From positions 1 to 64,000 of the forward strand of contig JAYPHU010000006.1 of assembly GCA_038127535.1 (NCBI GenBank): a DNA stretch of 64,000 nt, given 5' to 3'. Every line of letters starts with the position of its first letter. Positions within the stretch are counted from its first letter, which is position 1. The DNA comes from JAYPHU01 sp038127535 (GTDB taxonomy: Bacteria; Pseudomonadota; Alphaproteobacteria; Rhodospirillales; UBA2165). Both the position numbers and the translations under genes were made by a program. Of this stretch, positions 43,349 through 52,934 are shown piece by piece. The notes below the pieces were generated by a model. The model worked only from the letters and a program-made list of their open reading frames with translations, was not told the DNA's origin and did not search any database.

Positions 43349-45214
43349 ATGAGCGGCAGTGATACAGACTTTCCAGGCGCCCCTTTCCGGCCGTGCCCGT
43401 TGGCGAAGCCGTCGCTGAATGTGGAGCGGCGGACCGACGGCAGTGTCATCCTGACCTCTAACGACCCCCTCCGCGCCTATGATCGCCAGATCGGCGAATG
43501 GGTGCGGCGCTGGGCCGGGGAACGGCCGGACACAGTTTTCCTGGCGGAGCGAGACGGGACGGGTGATTGGCGTCGGGTGAATTATGCCGAGACCCGCCGG
43601 ATGTGCGATGCGCTGTCGCAGGCGCTGCTGGACAAAGGGCTGGGACCGGTTCGGCCGTTGGTGATCTTGTCGGAAAAATCCGTCAACTTCGGCTTGCTGG
43701 CGCTGGCGGCGATGCAGGCCGGTATCCCCGTTTCCCCGATCTCGCCGTCTTATTCTTTGGCGAGCCAGGATTTCTCTATCCTCAAGCCGATTTTTGAGCT
43801 TCTCAAACCGGGCCTAATTTACGTGGAAGACGGCGCGAAGTTCGAGAAGGCGCTGAAGGCGATTGATGACGGCTCGTTCGAGGTGTCGGTGACGCGCAAT
43901 CCGCCGGCGGGATTCAAGGTCACGGGCTTCGATGAGCTGGCGGCGACGTCGCCGACGGGAGCAGTCGACAAAGCCTTCGATGCGGTCAAAGGAAGCGACA
44001 CCGCGAAATATCTGTTCACCTCGGGCTCCACTGGTACGCCGAAAGGTGTGATCAACACCCACGAGATGTTGTGCTCCAACCAACAGGCCAGCCTGCAGGT
44101 GTTGCAATTCCTGAAAGACTATCCGCCGACTTTTGTAGAGTGGTTGCCGTGGAACCACACGGCGGCGGGCAACATGATCTTTAATGCCGTGCTGTTTAAC
44201 GGCGGGTCCTATTACCTGGATGCCGGCAAACCGGTGCCGGGCCTGTTTGATCAAACGCTTGAGAACCTCCGGGATATCTCACCCACGGCCTACTTCAACG
44301 TGCCGACGGGCTTCGGCCAGCTACTGCCCCATCTGGAGCAGGACAAGGCGTTCAGGGAACATTTCTTCAAGGACCTGGTCTTTACCTGGTACGCAGGCGC
44401 GGCGCTGACACAGGACCTGTGGGACAGATACGAGAAAGTGGCCTATCAGGCGACCGGGCAACGTATCGTCATGGCGTCGGGGTTCGGCACGACCGAGTCC
44501 TCACCGACCCTGACCTTTGTCCATTGGCCGGAGAGCGGCGTAGGTAACATCGGTATTCCGGTGCCGGGCTGCGAGGTAAAGCTGGCCCCGGTCGGCGACA
44601 AGATGGAAATCCGCGGCAAGGGCGTGTTTATGTCGCCCGGTTACTATAAAGAACCGGAGCTGACAGCCGACAGCCACGACGAAGAGGGGTTCTATTGTTT
44701 CGGCGACTCCATGATCCTCATCGATCCGGACGATCCGGAAAAGGGCATGCTGTTCGACGGGCGCATTTCGGAGAACTTCAAACTGTCGTCGGGCACCTGG
44801 GTCAGTGTCGGCACGCTCCGCACAGACGCTATTGCCGCTGCCGCGCCGGCCATTCAAGACATGGTGATCTGCGCGCCAGATGAGGAATTTCTGGGGGCCC
44901 TGGCCTGGCCAGATTTGAACGGCTGCCGGCGGCTTTCCGGACTGGGGCCCGATGCAGGCGCGGAGGAATTGATCGCCGATGAAAAAGTCAGGGCGCATAT
45001 TGCTCAATCCCTCGGCGCACATAACAAAACCGCCGGCGGATCCAGCCGCCGTGTGAAGCGGGTGCTGCTGATGGAAGAGCCGGCGCAGATCGACGCCAAG
45101 GAAATCACCGACAAGGGCTATATCAACCAGCGCGCAACCCGGGAAAGCCGCGCCGATCTGGTTGCCGAACTTTACGCGGATCCGCTATCGGACCGGGTCA
45201 TCGATATCGCCTAA
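43349..45214 (+). CDS. feruloyl-CoA synthase-like AMP-forming acyl-CoA synthetase
   Basis: 621 residues, matching the feruloyl-CoA synthase branch of the ANL superfamily (typical start '...ilts.dpLr.Y...i.d.l..WA', here VILTSNDPLRAYDRQIGEWV). Seen: P-loop YLFTSGSTGTPKGVINTH, A5 motif ASGFGTTESSPTLTFV, and a C-terminal region GSSRRVKRVLLMEEPAQIDA. Activates a carboxylic acid, classically ferulate, to its CoA ester. The neighbours are crotonase, thiolase-fold/DUF35 and acyl-CoA dehydrogenases, so a longer side-chain acid is also possible. The stop overlaps that of the convergent ADP-forming synthetase. Confidence 0.82.
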   Translation: MSGSDTDFPGAPFRPCPLAKPSLNVERRTDGSVILTSNDPLRAYDRQIGEWVRRWAGERPDTVFLAERDGTGDWRRVNYAETRRMCDALSQALLDKGLGPVRPLVILSEKSVNFGLLALAAMQAGIPVSPISPSYSLASQDFSILKPIFELLKPGLIYVEDGAKFEKALKAIDDGSFEVSVTRNPPAGFKVTGFDELAATSPTGAVDKAFDAVKGSDTAKYLFTSGSTGTPKGVINTHEMLCSNQQASLQVLQFLKDYPPTFVEWLPWNHTAAGNMIFNAVLFNGGSYYLDAGKPVPGLFDQTLENLRDISPTAYFNVPTGFGQLLPHLEQDKAFREHFFKDLVFTWYAGAALTQDLWDRYEKVAYQATGQRIVMASGFGTTESSPTLTFVHWPESGVGNIGIPVPGCEVKLAPVGDKMEIRGKGVFMSPGYYKEPELTADSHDEEGFYCFGDSMILIDPDDPEKGMLFDGRISENFKLSSGTWVSVGTLRTDAIAAAAPAIQDMVICAPDEEFLGALAWPDLNGCRRLSGLGPDAGAEELIADEKVRAHIAQSLGAHNKTAGGSSRRVKRVLLMEEPAQIDAKEITDKGYINQRATRESRADLVAELYADPLSDRVIDIA

Positions 45215-47370
45215 TCGTCTTCCGTAACTATTAACGCGTCGAGGGCGGTCACTCCGTCTCCTTCTGCGCGGACAATCAACGGATTGATATCGATCTCGGT
45301 GATCTCGGGCCGGGTCAGCATCAACCGGCCGACCAGGGCGGCGGTCCTGGCCACGGCGTCGATATCCGCCGGGGGCTTGCCCCGGAAGCCGGTGAGCAGC
45401 TTGGCGGTTTTTAGGCTGAGTAATTCCTGCTTAATCCAGTCTTCAGACGCCCAGGCGGGTAATAGTTTCACATCGCCCAGGGCCTCGACCCAGATGCCGC
45501 CCAATCCGATCATCAAGACCGGTCCCCAGTGAGGATCGCGCTTGGCGCCGATCACAAGTTCCGTGCCGCCGCCGGACATGGCTTCGACAAGAATGCCGTC
45601 CAACGTCAGGCCGGGCGAATAAGCCTCCACGTTGGCGAGCAATTGATCATAAGCGGTGCGCAGTTCGTCTGCGTCGGCGATCCCGACCATCACGCCGCCG
45701 GCCTCCGTCTTGTGGGCCAGGTCTTTGGATTGGGCTTTCATGACCACCGGATAGCCGATATCGCCGGCCAAGGTGGCGGCTTCGTTCGCGGATGTGGCCA
45801 GGCCGCCCTTGGGCACGCTGATGCCCATAGCGGACAGGATTTCCTTACCTCGCCATTCGGCCTGTGCGCCTGGGTCCATGTCCGGTAGTCCCGCAAAGGC
45901 ATCGGCCTTGGCGGACGCGCCGGTCAGCTCCAGCTTATTGGCGTATTGGGTAACCCGTGCGATGGCGCGGAGCATTCGCTCGGTCGAATAGTGCAGCACG
46001 ATATTAGCGTCCCGCATGCGTTTGGAGAGATCATCCGGCAGAGGCCGGCCGTCATTCATCGGTGAGGCCGCCAGCAGCTTCTCGTTGCCGTCGATCAACG
46101 GGATCAACCCGTCCATATACTTGTCGCCCAAGAGGGCAAACGGAATGGAAATCGCCACGCTGCCCAAATTGTCATCATCCAACAGCGCCCGCACACCGTA
46201 GCCCAACAGCTCTGTCTCGAACGCCGGCTGGGTGGTCATATCCACCGGGTTCTTGGCGTCGACGAAATCGGGCAGCCGGTCGTTGATCTTTTTCAAGGTC
46301 TCGGCATGGGGTTCTGGATACTCGATCCCCATATCTTCCGCCAGATCATGCGCAATGCCGCAGAGAGCGCCGGAGAAGGTCACCAGCCCGGTGCCTTTGG
46401 TCGACGCATTCGGATAGCGGGCGAGCATTTCGGTGACGTCCGCCCATTCCTCCAGCGTATCCACCATCAAAACGCCGGCCGCCTCCGCCACGGTCCGCAT
46501 GGTGTCATAGTCCCCGGCGAGGGAACCGGTATGGGACTGAAAGGCTTCCAGGCCCTTGGCACTTCGGCCCGGATGCATGACGACGATGGTCTTGCCGGCG
46601 GCCTGCGCGGCTGCGACGGCTTGCAGGAAAGCTTCAGGGCGCTGGATTTGTTCGGTGTAGGCAGCGATGGTCCCGACTGCGTCGTCCTGGATGAAGAAAT
46701 GCAAGAAATCGCAGAGATCGAGGCCGGCCTCGTTGCCGGTGGTCATGTTGTAGGCGACCGGCAGGCAACGCTCCGTCAGTATACTCCGGAGCTGGTTCAC
46801 CAGCCCGCCGGATTGTCCGACAACGGCCAGGCCTTTGCCTTTTTCCGGTTTGACCAGTTCAGCCGGCGGCGCGCGGAAGAGGAAAACCGTCAAGCCGTTC
46901 AAGAAATTGAACAGGCCCAGACAGTTCGGCCCGACCAGGCCGAATCCGCTTTCCTGCACCATCTCGGTGATGCGCTGTTCCGCCGCTTCGCCTTCGCCGC
47001 CGGTCTCGGCAAAGCCTGAGGCGAACACCACGCCGCCGCCGACTTTGCGTCTGATGCTCGCGGCAATAGCGTCGGGAATGCCGGTGCTGGGGATCACGAA
47101 AATGGCCAGATCAATGCCTTCCGGCAGATCGTCGATGCTGCCTAGAACCGGCCGGCCATCGATCTCACCGGCCTGGCGTCCAACCAAATGTAGCTCCGCC
47201 TTGTACCCCTTGCTTTCAATGTTCTGGATAGCGTTCTGGCCGGGGGAGCCGGGCCGCGCGGACATGCCGATAATGGCAATGGATTTGGGTTCAAGGATGC
47301 GGCGGACGAGGGCGGCGCTTTTCTCGGCGGAGCGCGATACGGCGGCGATACTGGCTCTGGAATTAGTCAT
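45211..47370 (-). CDS. acyl-CoA synthetase, NDP-forming (acetate-CoA ligase ADP-forming type, fused alpha-beta)
   Basis: 719 residues with the fused two-part architecture. CoA-binding domain (LEPKSIAIIGMSARPGSPGQ, LVGRQAGEIDGRPVLGSIDD), succinyl-CoA-ligase-like domains with GLVGPNCLGLFNFLNG and SHTGSLAGDYDTMRTVAE (phosphohistidine region comparable to 'sHTGslag'), then an ATP-grasp half (GYPVVMKAQSKDLAHKTEAG, ELVIGAKRDPHWGPVLMIGL). Converts acyl-CoA and ADP + Pi reversibly to acid, CoA and ATP. Convergent with the feruloyl-CoA synthase-like gene and divergent from the crotonase gene, so part of the same catabolic locus. Confidence 0.88.
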   Translation of the reverse strand: MTNSRASIAAVSRSAEKSAALVRRILEPKSIAIIGMSARPGSPGQNAIQNIESKGYKAELHLVGRQAGEIDGRPVLGSIDDLPEGIDLAIFVIPSTGIPDAIAASIRRKVGGGVVFASGFAETGGEGEAAEQRITEMVQESGFGLVGPNCLGLFNFLNGLTVFLFRAPPAELVKPEKGKGLAVVGQSGGLVNQLRSILTERCLPVAYNMTTGNEAGLDLCDFLHFFIQDDAVGTIAAYTEQIQRPEAFLQAVAAAQAAGKTIVVMHPGRSAKGLEAFQSHTGSLAGDYDTMRTVAEAAGVLMVDTLEEWADVTEMLARYPNASTKGTGLVTFSGALCGIAHDLAEDMGIEYPEPHAETLKKINDRLPDFVDAKNPVDMTTQPAFETELLGYGVRALLDDDNLGSVAISIPFALLGDKYMDGLIPLIDGNEKLLAASPMNDGRPLPDDLSKRMRDANIVLHYSTERMLRAIARVTQYANKLELTGASAKADAFAGLPDMDPGAQAEWRGKEILSAMGISVPKGGLATSANEAATLAGDIGYPVVMKAQSKDLAHKTEAGGVMVGIADADELRTAYDQLLANVEAYSPGLTLDGILVEAMSGGGTELVIGAKRDPHWGPVLMIGLGGIWVEALGDVKLLPAWASEDWIKQELLSLKTAKLLTGFRGKPPADIDAVARTAALVGRLMLTRPEITEIDINPLIVRAEGDGVTALDALIVTEDD

Positions 47371-47513
47371 GACTCCCCCGGTTCTGCCTTATTTTGACGC
47401 ATTGTCTACACGCCCCTTGTGGTCTTGTTTTCCTGCTGGGCTGGATTAATGTCAACACTGTTGGTACGGAAATCGCGTCGCAGAAACAAGGATCATATGG
47501 GGTCGGGAACATC

Positions 47514-48302
47514 ATGGCCGATGAAGTCGTTTCATACGAATTGGAGGGGGAGATTGCGCTGATCGGTTTGAACCGGCCGGAGAAACGCAACGCCTTTAAC
47601 GACGAGGTTCGGACCCGGCTGATTGAGGCGGCCGTACGCGCCAATGAAGAAGCCAAGGTTGGGATTGTCTTCGGCCATGGGGACCACTTCTGCGCGGGTC
47701 TTGATCTGGCCCATCTCAAGGATCGGATGGCGAAAGGCCAGCGGATGCGGGATCAAGTGACCCGCCCCGACGGCGCCCGCGGCTTCGACATCATGGCCCG
47801 GGGCGATATTCCATTTATTTCGGCGCTCAAGGGCGCGGTGATCGGCGGCGGTCTGGAAATCGCCGCCAGCACGCATATTCGGGTGGCCGACAAGACAGCG
47901 TTCTTCGCCTTGCCCGAAGGCCAGCGCGGCATCTATGTCGGCGGCGGCGGTTCGGTCCGGGTCGCGCGGCTGATGGGCGTACCCCGGATGATGGATATGA
48001 TGCTCACCGGCCGGGTGATGTCCGTGGACGAGGCGGAGCGGCACAACGTGGTGCAGTACATTGTCGATGAAGGTCAGGAGATGGAGAAAGCCAAGGAGCT
48101 GGCGCTGCAAATTTCCAAGAACCGGCCGCAATCCAACTTCGCCATGATCAACGGCCTGCCGCGCATCTATGACATGGGCTATAACGACGGCCTGTTTGTC
48201 GAGAGCCTGCTGGTCGCCTCGATCTATGACGAGAATTCCGCCCAGCGGATCGACGAATTTCTGCAGAAAAAAGCCAAGCGTATCGAGAAGCCGGATGAGT
48301 AG
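47514..48302 (+). CDS. crotonase-family enoyl-CoA hydratase/isomerase
   Basis: Start at ATG 47514 (MADEVVSYELEGEIALIGLN), 262 residues; the open frame reaches back to 47394 but that part lacks family similarity. Crotonase fold with oxyanion-hole segments FGHGDHFCAGLDLAHL and FISALKGAVIGGGLEIAAST. Catalytic Glu candidates are at the expected positions (LPEGQRGIYVGGGGS). First gene of a five-gene plus-strand unit. Hydrates or isomerises the CoA ester produced by the synthetases and dehydrogenases of the cluster. Confidence 0.87.
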   Translation: MADEVVSYELEGEIALIGLNRPEKRNAFNDEVRTRLIEAAVRANEEAKVGIVFGHGDHFCAGLDLAHLKDRMAKGQRMRDQVTRPDGARGFDIMARGDIPFISALKGAVIGGGLEIAASTHIRVADKTAFFALPEGQRGIYVGGGGSVRVARLMGVPRMMDMMLTGRVMSVDEAERHNVVQYIVDEGQEMEKAKELALQISKNRPQSNFAMINGLPRIYDMGYNDGLFVESLLVASIYDENSAQRIDEFLQKKAKRIEKPDE

Positions 48303-48315
48303 GGGGCTCAGCTAA

Positions 48316-49488
48316 GTGGCACTTCGCGACACCGCCATCGTCGGCTACGCCGAGACCAAGATCGTTCCCAGAAGCGACATGGACGTTTGGAAACTCGGCG
48401 CGCAAGTTATGGAAGGCCTGATGGAACGCACCGGCGTGGACAAAGAAGAAATCGACGGGCTGTGTCTGTCCTCGTCGATGACAGGTGCCGGCAATCCATT
48501 CTGGTCTCAGGCCACGGCGGATTTCCTAGGGCTGGAATTGAACTACTGCCAGACCGTGGACATAGGCGGCAGTTCGCCTTTGGGGGCGATGGCCAGAAGC
48601 GCCGCCTCGATTGAGGCCGGCCTCTGCGAGACCGTGTTTTTGCTGTTCGCCGACACCCAGGCGCGGGAGTCGGCGCAGCGGTTCCGGTCTTTTCATCCGG
48701 AGTTTCAGTTTCCGACCGGCCTGATGGGGCCGCCGGCGGTGTTTGGTCTGATCTCCAACCGTTACGATCATCAATTCGGCCTGGACTTTGAGGCGCTGGG
48801 TAAGCTGGCGGTGGCGCAGCGCAATGGGGCGGTTCTGAATGAAAATGCGTGCGAGAAACTCCGAACGCCCATCACCGTGGATGACTATCTGAATTCCCGC
48901 ATGATTTATGAGCCGATCCGGCTGCTGGACTGCGTCATGGTCAATGACGGGGCGAGCGGGCTTTTGTTGATGAGTAAAAAGCGCGCAAAAGAAAAAGGCT
49001 ACGACAAGTTTGTTGTGCCCACGGGCTATGGTGAGCGGACGAACTACAAGGAAACAGACCCGATTTTCGATCCAACCGAGTCCGGTCACGCAGTCGCCGG
49101 ACAAAAAGCCATGACCGCTGCCGGGATTATACCGAAGGATGTTTGTTCCTTCCATCCCTATGATGACTTCATCATCGCCATTCTGTTGCAATTGGAGGCG
49201 CTGGGATTCTGTGAGCGAGGCCAGGGCTGCACTTTCGTGAACGAGACTGATTTCAACATCGGCGGTGACCTACCGCTCAATACGGGTGGCGGTCAAATTT
49301 CAGCCGGGCAGCCGGGATTGGCCGGCGGCGGGGTAAATCTGGTGGAGGCCGTCCGGCAACTCTTCGGCGAAGCCGGCGAGCGGCAGGTGAAAAATACCAA
49401 GAACGCCATGGTCACCGGCATCGGCGGCATCGGCTACGGCCGCAACTGGAACACCAGCACCGTGGCCATCCTGGAACCGGACGGATAA
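48316..49488 (+). CDS. thiolase-fold protein of the SCP-x/Ltp type, lacking the thiolase Cys and His
   Basis: 390 residues from GTG 48316, 13 bp after the crotonase. Fold pattern of SCP-x thiolases: IVGYAETKIVPRSDMDVWKL, DIGGSSPLGAMARSAASIEA, SFHPYDDFIIAILLQLEALG and NTGGGQISAGQPGLAGGGVN. At the nucleophile position ('naCaSG') it has IGGSS (Gly85), and the usual GHP triplet is GQP (Gln332). Such proteins paired with a DUF35 partner include the retro-aldolases of steroid side-chain breakdown (Ltp2 type). An aldolase or carrier-like role is therefore more likely than thiolysis; this is inference. Confidence 0.8.
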   Translation: MALRDTAIVGYAETKIVPRSDMDVWKLGAQVMEGLMERTGVDKEEIDGLCLSSSMTGAGNPFWSQATADFLGLELNYCQTVDIGGSSPLGAMARSAASIEAGLCETVFLLFADTQARESAQRFRSFHPEFQFPTGLMGPPAVFGLISNRYDHQFGLDFEALGKLAVAQRNGAVLNENACEKLRTPITVDDYLNSRMIYEPIRLLDCVMVNDGASGLLLMSKKRAKEKGYDKFVVPTGYGERTNYKETDPIFDPTESGHAVAGQKAMTAAGIIPKDVCSFHPYDDFIIAILLQLEALGFCERGQGCTFVNETDFNIGGDLPLNTGGGQISAGQPGLAGGGVNLVEAVRQLFGEAGERQVKNTKNAMVTGIGGIGYGRNWNTSTVAILEPDG

Positions 49489-49492
49489 AGCG

Positions 49493-49936
49493 ATGAACTG
49501 CGCAATGGACTTCACTCTCAACGGCATCATGGATGCGGAGCGTCAGGCGATCCGCCCGATGAGCTTCACCGAACCGTTCTGGGAGGCGACCAAAGAAAAG
49601 AAACTGGTACTGCAATACTGCCTGGAGACGGAACAGTATCAATTCTTCCCTCGGCCCATGAGCCTCTACACCGGCAGGCACAACGTGGAATGGCGGGAGG
49701 TCTCCGGTGAGGGTGATCTCTACAGTTACACGATTGCGCGCCGGTCGCGGCCGCCGTACCAGGGTCATGAACCCTTTGCCGTCGGGCTGGTGACCCTGGA
49801 CGCAGGTGTGAATGTGATCGGTACTTTGATTAACCTCGAAGAAGAGGACATCAAGGTTGGCATGCGGCTGAAACCCTATTGGTATCCGCTACCCGAAGGT
49901 CATCACCTGTTGATGTTCGAGCCCAATGGATCTTGA
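49493..49936 (+). CDS. DUF35/OB-fold partner protein, zinc-ribbon Cys missing
   Basis: 147 residues, starting 4 bp after the thiolase-fold gene. C-terminal OB-fold with the DUF35 pattern WREVSGEGDLYSYTIARRS and EPFAVGLVTLDAGVNVIGTL. The N-terminal rubredoxin-like zinc ribbon normally has two CxxC pairs; here the segment LVLQYCLETEQYQFFPRPMS keeps one Cys and the FPRP landmark but no CxxC. DUF35 proteins form complexes with thiolase-fold partners and can bind acyl-CoA. Overlaps the next gene by 11 bp. Confidence 0.82.
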   Translation: MNCAMDFTLNGIMDAERQAIRPMSFTEPFWEATKEKKLVLQYCLETEQYQFFPRPMSLYTGRHNVEWREVSGEGDLYSYTIARRSRPPYQGHEPFAVGLVTLDAGVNVIGTLINLEEEDIKVGMRLKPYWYPLPEGHHLLMFEPNGS

Positions 49937-51056
49937 ACCCTCAGAAGAACAGCGCCTGATCCAGGAGAGCGCGGAGAAGTTCCTCCGAGAGCACTATTCC
50001 CACGAGGCGTTCCGGGCACTGGTCGCCGGCGAAGAGCGCTGGCGTCAGGATATCTGGGCCGGCTTTGCCGAGATGGGCTGGCTGGGCCTGCCGTTCGCCG
50101 AGGAACATGGTGGGTTCGGTATGGGCGGCGCGGAAGTCGCGACCCTGATGGAGGCGTTCGGCCGCGTGCTGGTGCTGGAGCCGTATATCCCGACGGTCAT
50201 TCTCTGCGGTAAGCTGTTGGAAGCTGCCGGCGCGACAGATGATCTAGAAGGCATTATCAGCGGCCAAATCCAGCTAGCCTTTGCCCACGATGACGGGGAT
50301 GACGAGACGGCCGCCAAGCCTGACGGCGAAGGGTATATTCTGACCGGCTCAAAAAAAGCGGTGGCGGCTGCGCCGATGGCGAATGCTTTACTGGTCTCGG
50401 CGAAATTACCGGCCGGCGGGACCGGCGTGTTTCTTATTACCACTGACCAGCCGGGCCTTAGGATCCGGCCCTATTTCACCATGGATGGCGGAAGCTCCGC
50501 CGACATCACCCTAAGCAACGTGAAGGTGGGAGGGGACAGTGCGCTTGGAGGCGGGGAAGACGTGAGCCCGGCCATTGAGGCTGCGCTGGCCCATGCGATC
50601 GCCGCCGTATGTGCGGATGCGGTCGGCGCCATAGCGGCGATGGTGGAGCAGACCTCGGACTACGCCCAACAGCGGGAGCAGTTCGGCCAGCCCATTGGTA
50701 AGTTTCAGGTGCTGCAGCATCGTCTCGTAGACATGAAGCTGGCCGTCGAAGAGGCCCGCGCCTCTGCGTTATTCGCCGCCGTGTCCCTGGACGCGCCTAA
50801 GGCGTTGCAGGACCGAGCGGTGTCCGGCGCGAAGGCTAAGGTCGGCCGGGCGGCGCGTTTCGTCCACCAAGCTGCGATCCAAACCCATGGTGCGATCGGC
50901 ACCACCGATGAGCTGATGCTGGGCTGGTACGCCAGGCGCCTGATCGCGTTCGAGGCGAGTTATGGCTCGACCCGGGAGCACCGTCGACGCTACGGCGAGC
51001 TGATCGCCGATCCGGAAACGGCGGCGTCGGCTCTGTTGATTGAGGCGGCGGAGTAA
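49926..51056 (+). CDS. acyl-CoA dehydrogenase (first of pair)
   Basis: 376 residues beginning MDLEPSEEQRLIQESAEKFL. ACAD fold: LGLPFAEEHGGFGMGGAEVA, C-terminal QREQFGQPIGKFQVLQHRLV, and QTHGAIGTTDELMLGWYARR. The usual 'YEGT' catalytic Glu region reads ASYGSTREHRRR, without Glu at that place. It overlaps DUF35 by 11 bp and sits 6 bp before a second ACAD gene. Adjacent unequal ACAD pairs form alpha2beta2 dehydrogenases in steroid side-chain catabolism, so a heteromeric enzyme is likely (inference). Confidence 0.88.
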   Translation: MDLEPSEEQRLIQESAEKFLREHYSHEAFRALVAGEERWRQDIWAGFAEMGWLGLPFAEEHGGFGMGGAEVATLMEAFGRVLVLEPYIPTVILCGKLLEAAGATDDLEGIISGQIQLAFAHDDGDDETAAKPDGEGYILTGSKKAVAAAPMANALLVSAKLPAGGTGVFLITTDQPGLRIRPYFTMDGGSSADITLSNVKVGGDSALGGGEDVSPAIEAALAHAIAAVCADAVGAIAAMVEQTSDYAQQREQFGQPIGKFQVLQHRLVDMKLAVEEARASALFAAVSLDAPKALQDRAVSGAKAKVGRAARFVHQAAIQTHGAIGTTDELMLGWYARRLIAFEASYGSTREHRRRYGELIADPETAASALLIEAAE

Positions 51057-51062
51057 GCGGCG

Positions 51063-52247
51063 ATGGATCTGAAACTCACCGCAGACGATATTGTCTTCCG
51101 GGACGAGGTCGGGACGTTTTTTGCCGAACACGTGACCGAGGACATGCGCCGGGCGATGAAGCTGACGACGGGGTTCATCAATGACCCGCCTGTCGGCAGG
51201 GAACTGCACAAGGCGCTCTTTGCCAAGGGCTGGGCCGCCCCCAACTGGCCGGTGGAATTCGGCGGTACGGGCTGGACCCCGGTCCAACGATATATCTACG
51301 AAAGCGAGTATGCTCGCGCCGGCGCACCTCGATTCAATGATCAGGGCACCCGGCATATCGGGCCGATCCTGATGAAATACGGCACCGAGGCGCAGAAGGA
51401 AAAGTATCTGCCGGCGATCCTCAGCGGCGATGATGTGTGGTGCCAGGGCTATTCGGAACCGGGCTCCGGCTCGGACCTCGCCTCCCTTAAAACGAAGGCA
51501 GAGGACAAGAGCGATCACTACCTGGTCAACGGCCAGAAAATCTGGACCACCCACGCCCAGTTCGCCAACCGCATCTATGCGCTGGTCCGGACCAGCACGG
51601 ATGGCAAGAAGCAGGCCGGCATCAGCTTCCTGGTAATGGACATGGGGCTGCCCGGAATGACGGTTCGGCCCATTCGCGGTTCTGGCGGTGATCACGAGTT
51701 CAACGAGGTGTTCTTCGAGGACGTGCAAGTGCCCAAGTCAGGCCTGATCGGTGAAGAAAACCAAGGCTGGGACATCGCCAAATATCTGTTGGAGTATGAA
51801 CGCGGCGGCAATCCCCAGGCCGCCCGTGCGCGGTCCAAGTTCAGCATCATCGCCAAACTGCTGAAAAGCCGTTCGCCGGACGATGACGATTTGACCGCGC
51901 GGTTGGCCGAGATCGGCATGGACATCGACGCCATGGAGATGCTGGAGCTCACCCTCTTGTCGGCGCTCCAATCGGGCACGAACCCGGGCGCGGTGTCGTC
52001 GCATCTAAAGCTCCGCTGGAGCACACTGCAGCAGGAGATCGCGGAACTCGCTTTGGATGCGCTGGGCGTCGACGGATTGCGCTGGGAGGCGGAACGGCCG
52101 CTCTATGATCACCTGCAACTGGCGCCGGAGGACGAAGAGTTGCTGGGCTACGGTCCGCGCTATCTCAATTACCGCGCCTATACGATCCTGGGCGGCACGT
52201 CGGAAATCCAGAGAGGTATTCTCGCAAAGGTGCTGCTTGGGCTCTAA
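51063..52247 (+). CDS. acyl-CoA dehydrogenase (second of pair)
   Basis: 394 residues. ACAD features: PNWPVEFGGTGWTPVQRYIY, WCQGYSEPGSGSDLASLKTK (flavin-proximal), KIWTTHAQFANRIYALVRTS and the closing YTILGGTSEIQRGILAKVLL. The residue before GTSEIQ is Gly rather than the Glu seen in YEGTSEIQ. Other ACAD subgroups place the base elsewhere, so activity is not excluded. Last gene of the catabolic operon; it pairs with the upstream ACAD, both being FAD enzymes that introduce an alpha,beta double bond in a CoA ester. Confidence 0.92.
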   Translation: MDLKLTADDIVFRDEVGTFFAEHVTEDMRRAMKLTTGFINDPPVGRELHKALFAKGWAAPNWPVEFGGTGWTPVQRYIYESEYARAGAPRFNDQGTRHIGPILMKYGTEAQKEKYLPAILSGDDVWCQGYSEPGSGSDLASLKTKAEDKSDHYLVNGQKIWTTHAQFANRIYALVRTSTDGKKQAGISFLVMDMGLPGMTVRPIRGSGGDHEFNEVFFEDVQVPKSGLIGEENQGWDIAKYLLEYERGGNPQAARARSKFSIIAKLLKSRSPDDDDLTARLAEIGMDIDAMEMLELTLLSALQSGTNPGAVSSHLKLRWSTLQQEIAELALDALGVDGLRWEAERPLYDHLQLAPEDEELLGYGPRYLNYRAYTILGGTSEIQRGILAKVLLGL

Positions 52248-52262
52248 CGCCCACGCCGAGTC

Positions 52263-52934
52263 TTAGTCCGACATAGCGGGGAGGGCGTCAACGGCGGAGA
52301 GCTCTCGCGCCCGTTCCTCGGCGATATCAATTAAGCGTCCCAAAACTGTCGGTTCCTGGGCGCCGGAGACGGAAAACTGTCCGTCTATGATAAACGCCGG
52401 CACGCCGCTGATACCGAGACGGTGCGCGCGGGAGTTTTGGTCCCGAATTTCCCACACGTCGGCATCGCTATAGAAATATTCGCGGACCTCATTGCTGTCG
52501 AAGCCAAGGGTTTCGGCGATGTCGTACAGGGCGAGGCGGCTACTCGTATCCTGGCCCTCGAGGAAATAGGCTTGATAGAGCGCCTCGGCCGCTTCGCTGC
52601 CCAAACCGCGGCGGTTGGCGAATTGCACCAGCCGGTGCGAGTCGATGGACGACGGAATGCGGGTGATGCGATCAAATTGAAATTCGATGCCGACCGTCTG
52701 GCCCGCCTCGGCGATAGCCCCGCAAACCCGGTCGGCCCGGGACTGGTTGCCGAACTTGGCGATCAAATAATCTTCACGGTCCAAGCCGTCGGGCGGCATG
52801 TCCGGGTTCAACAAGAACGCGTGCCAGTTGATGTCTGCAATAACATTTGGGCGGCTCGTCAGAGTTTGTTCCAGCCGCCGTTTTCCCAGGAAACACCAGG
52901 GACAAATCGTGTCGAAGATAATGTCGATCCGCAT
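52263..52934 (-). CDS. DsbA-family oxidoreductase, FrnE-like
   Basis: Start set at ATG 52934 (MRIDIIFDTICPWCFLGKRR), 223 residues; an in-frame ATG at 52964 would add ten. Thioredoxin fold with helical insertion, redox motif CPWC, cis-Pro region LGISGVPAFIIDGQFSVSGA, and SIDSHRLVQFANRRGLGSEA. Cytoplasmic FrnE proteins are thiol oxidoreductases linked to polyketide synthesis or stress, and the family also covers 2-hydroxychromene-2-carboxylate isomerases. Convergent with the catabolic operon; no functional link is evident. Confidence 0.88.
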   Translation of the reverse strand: MRIDIIFDTICPWCFLGKRRLEQTLTSRPNVIADINWHAFLLNPDMPPDGLDREDYLIAKFGNQSRADRVCGAIAEAGQTVGIEFQFDRITRIPSSIDSHRLVQFANRRGLGSEAAEALYQAYFLEGQDTSSRLALYDIAETLGFDSNEVREYFYSDADVWEIRDQNSRAHRLGISGVPAFIIDGQFSVSGAQEPTVLGRLIDIAEERARELSAVDALPAMSD

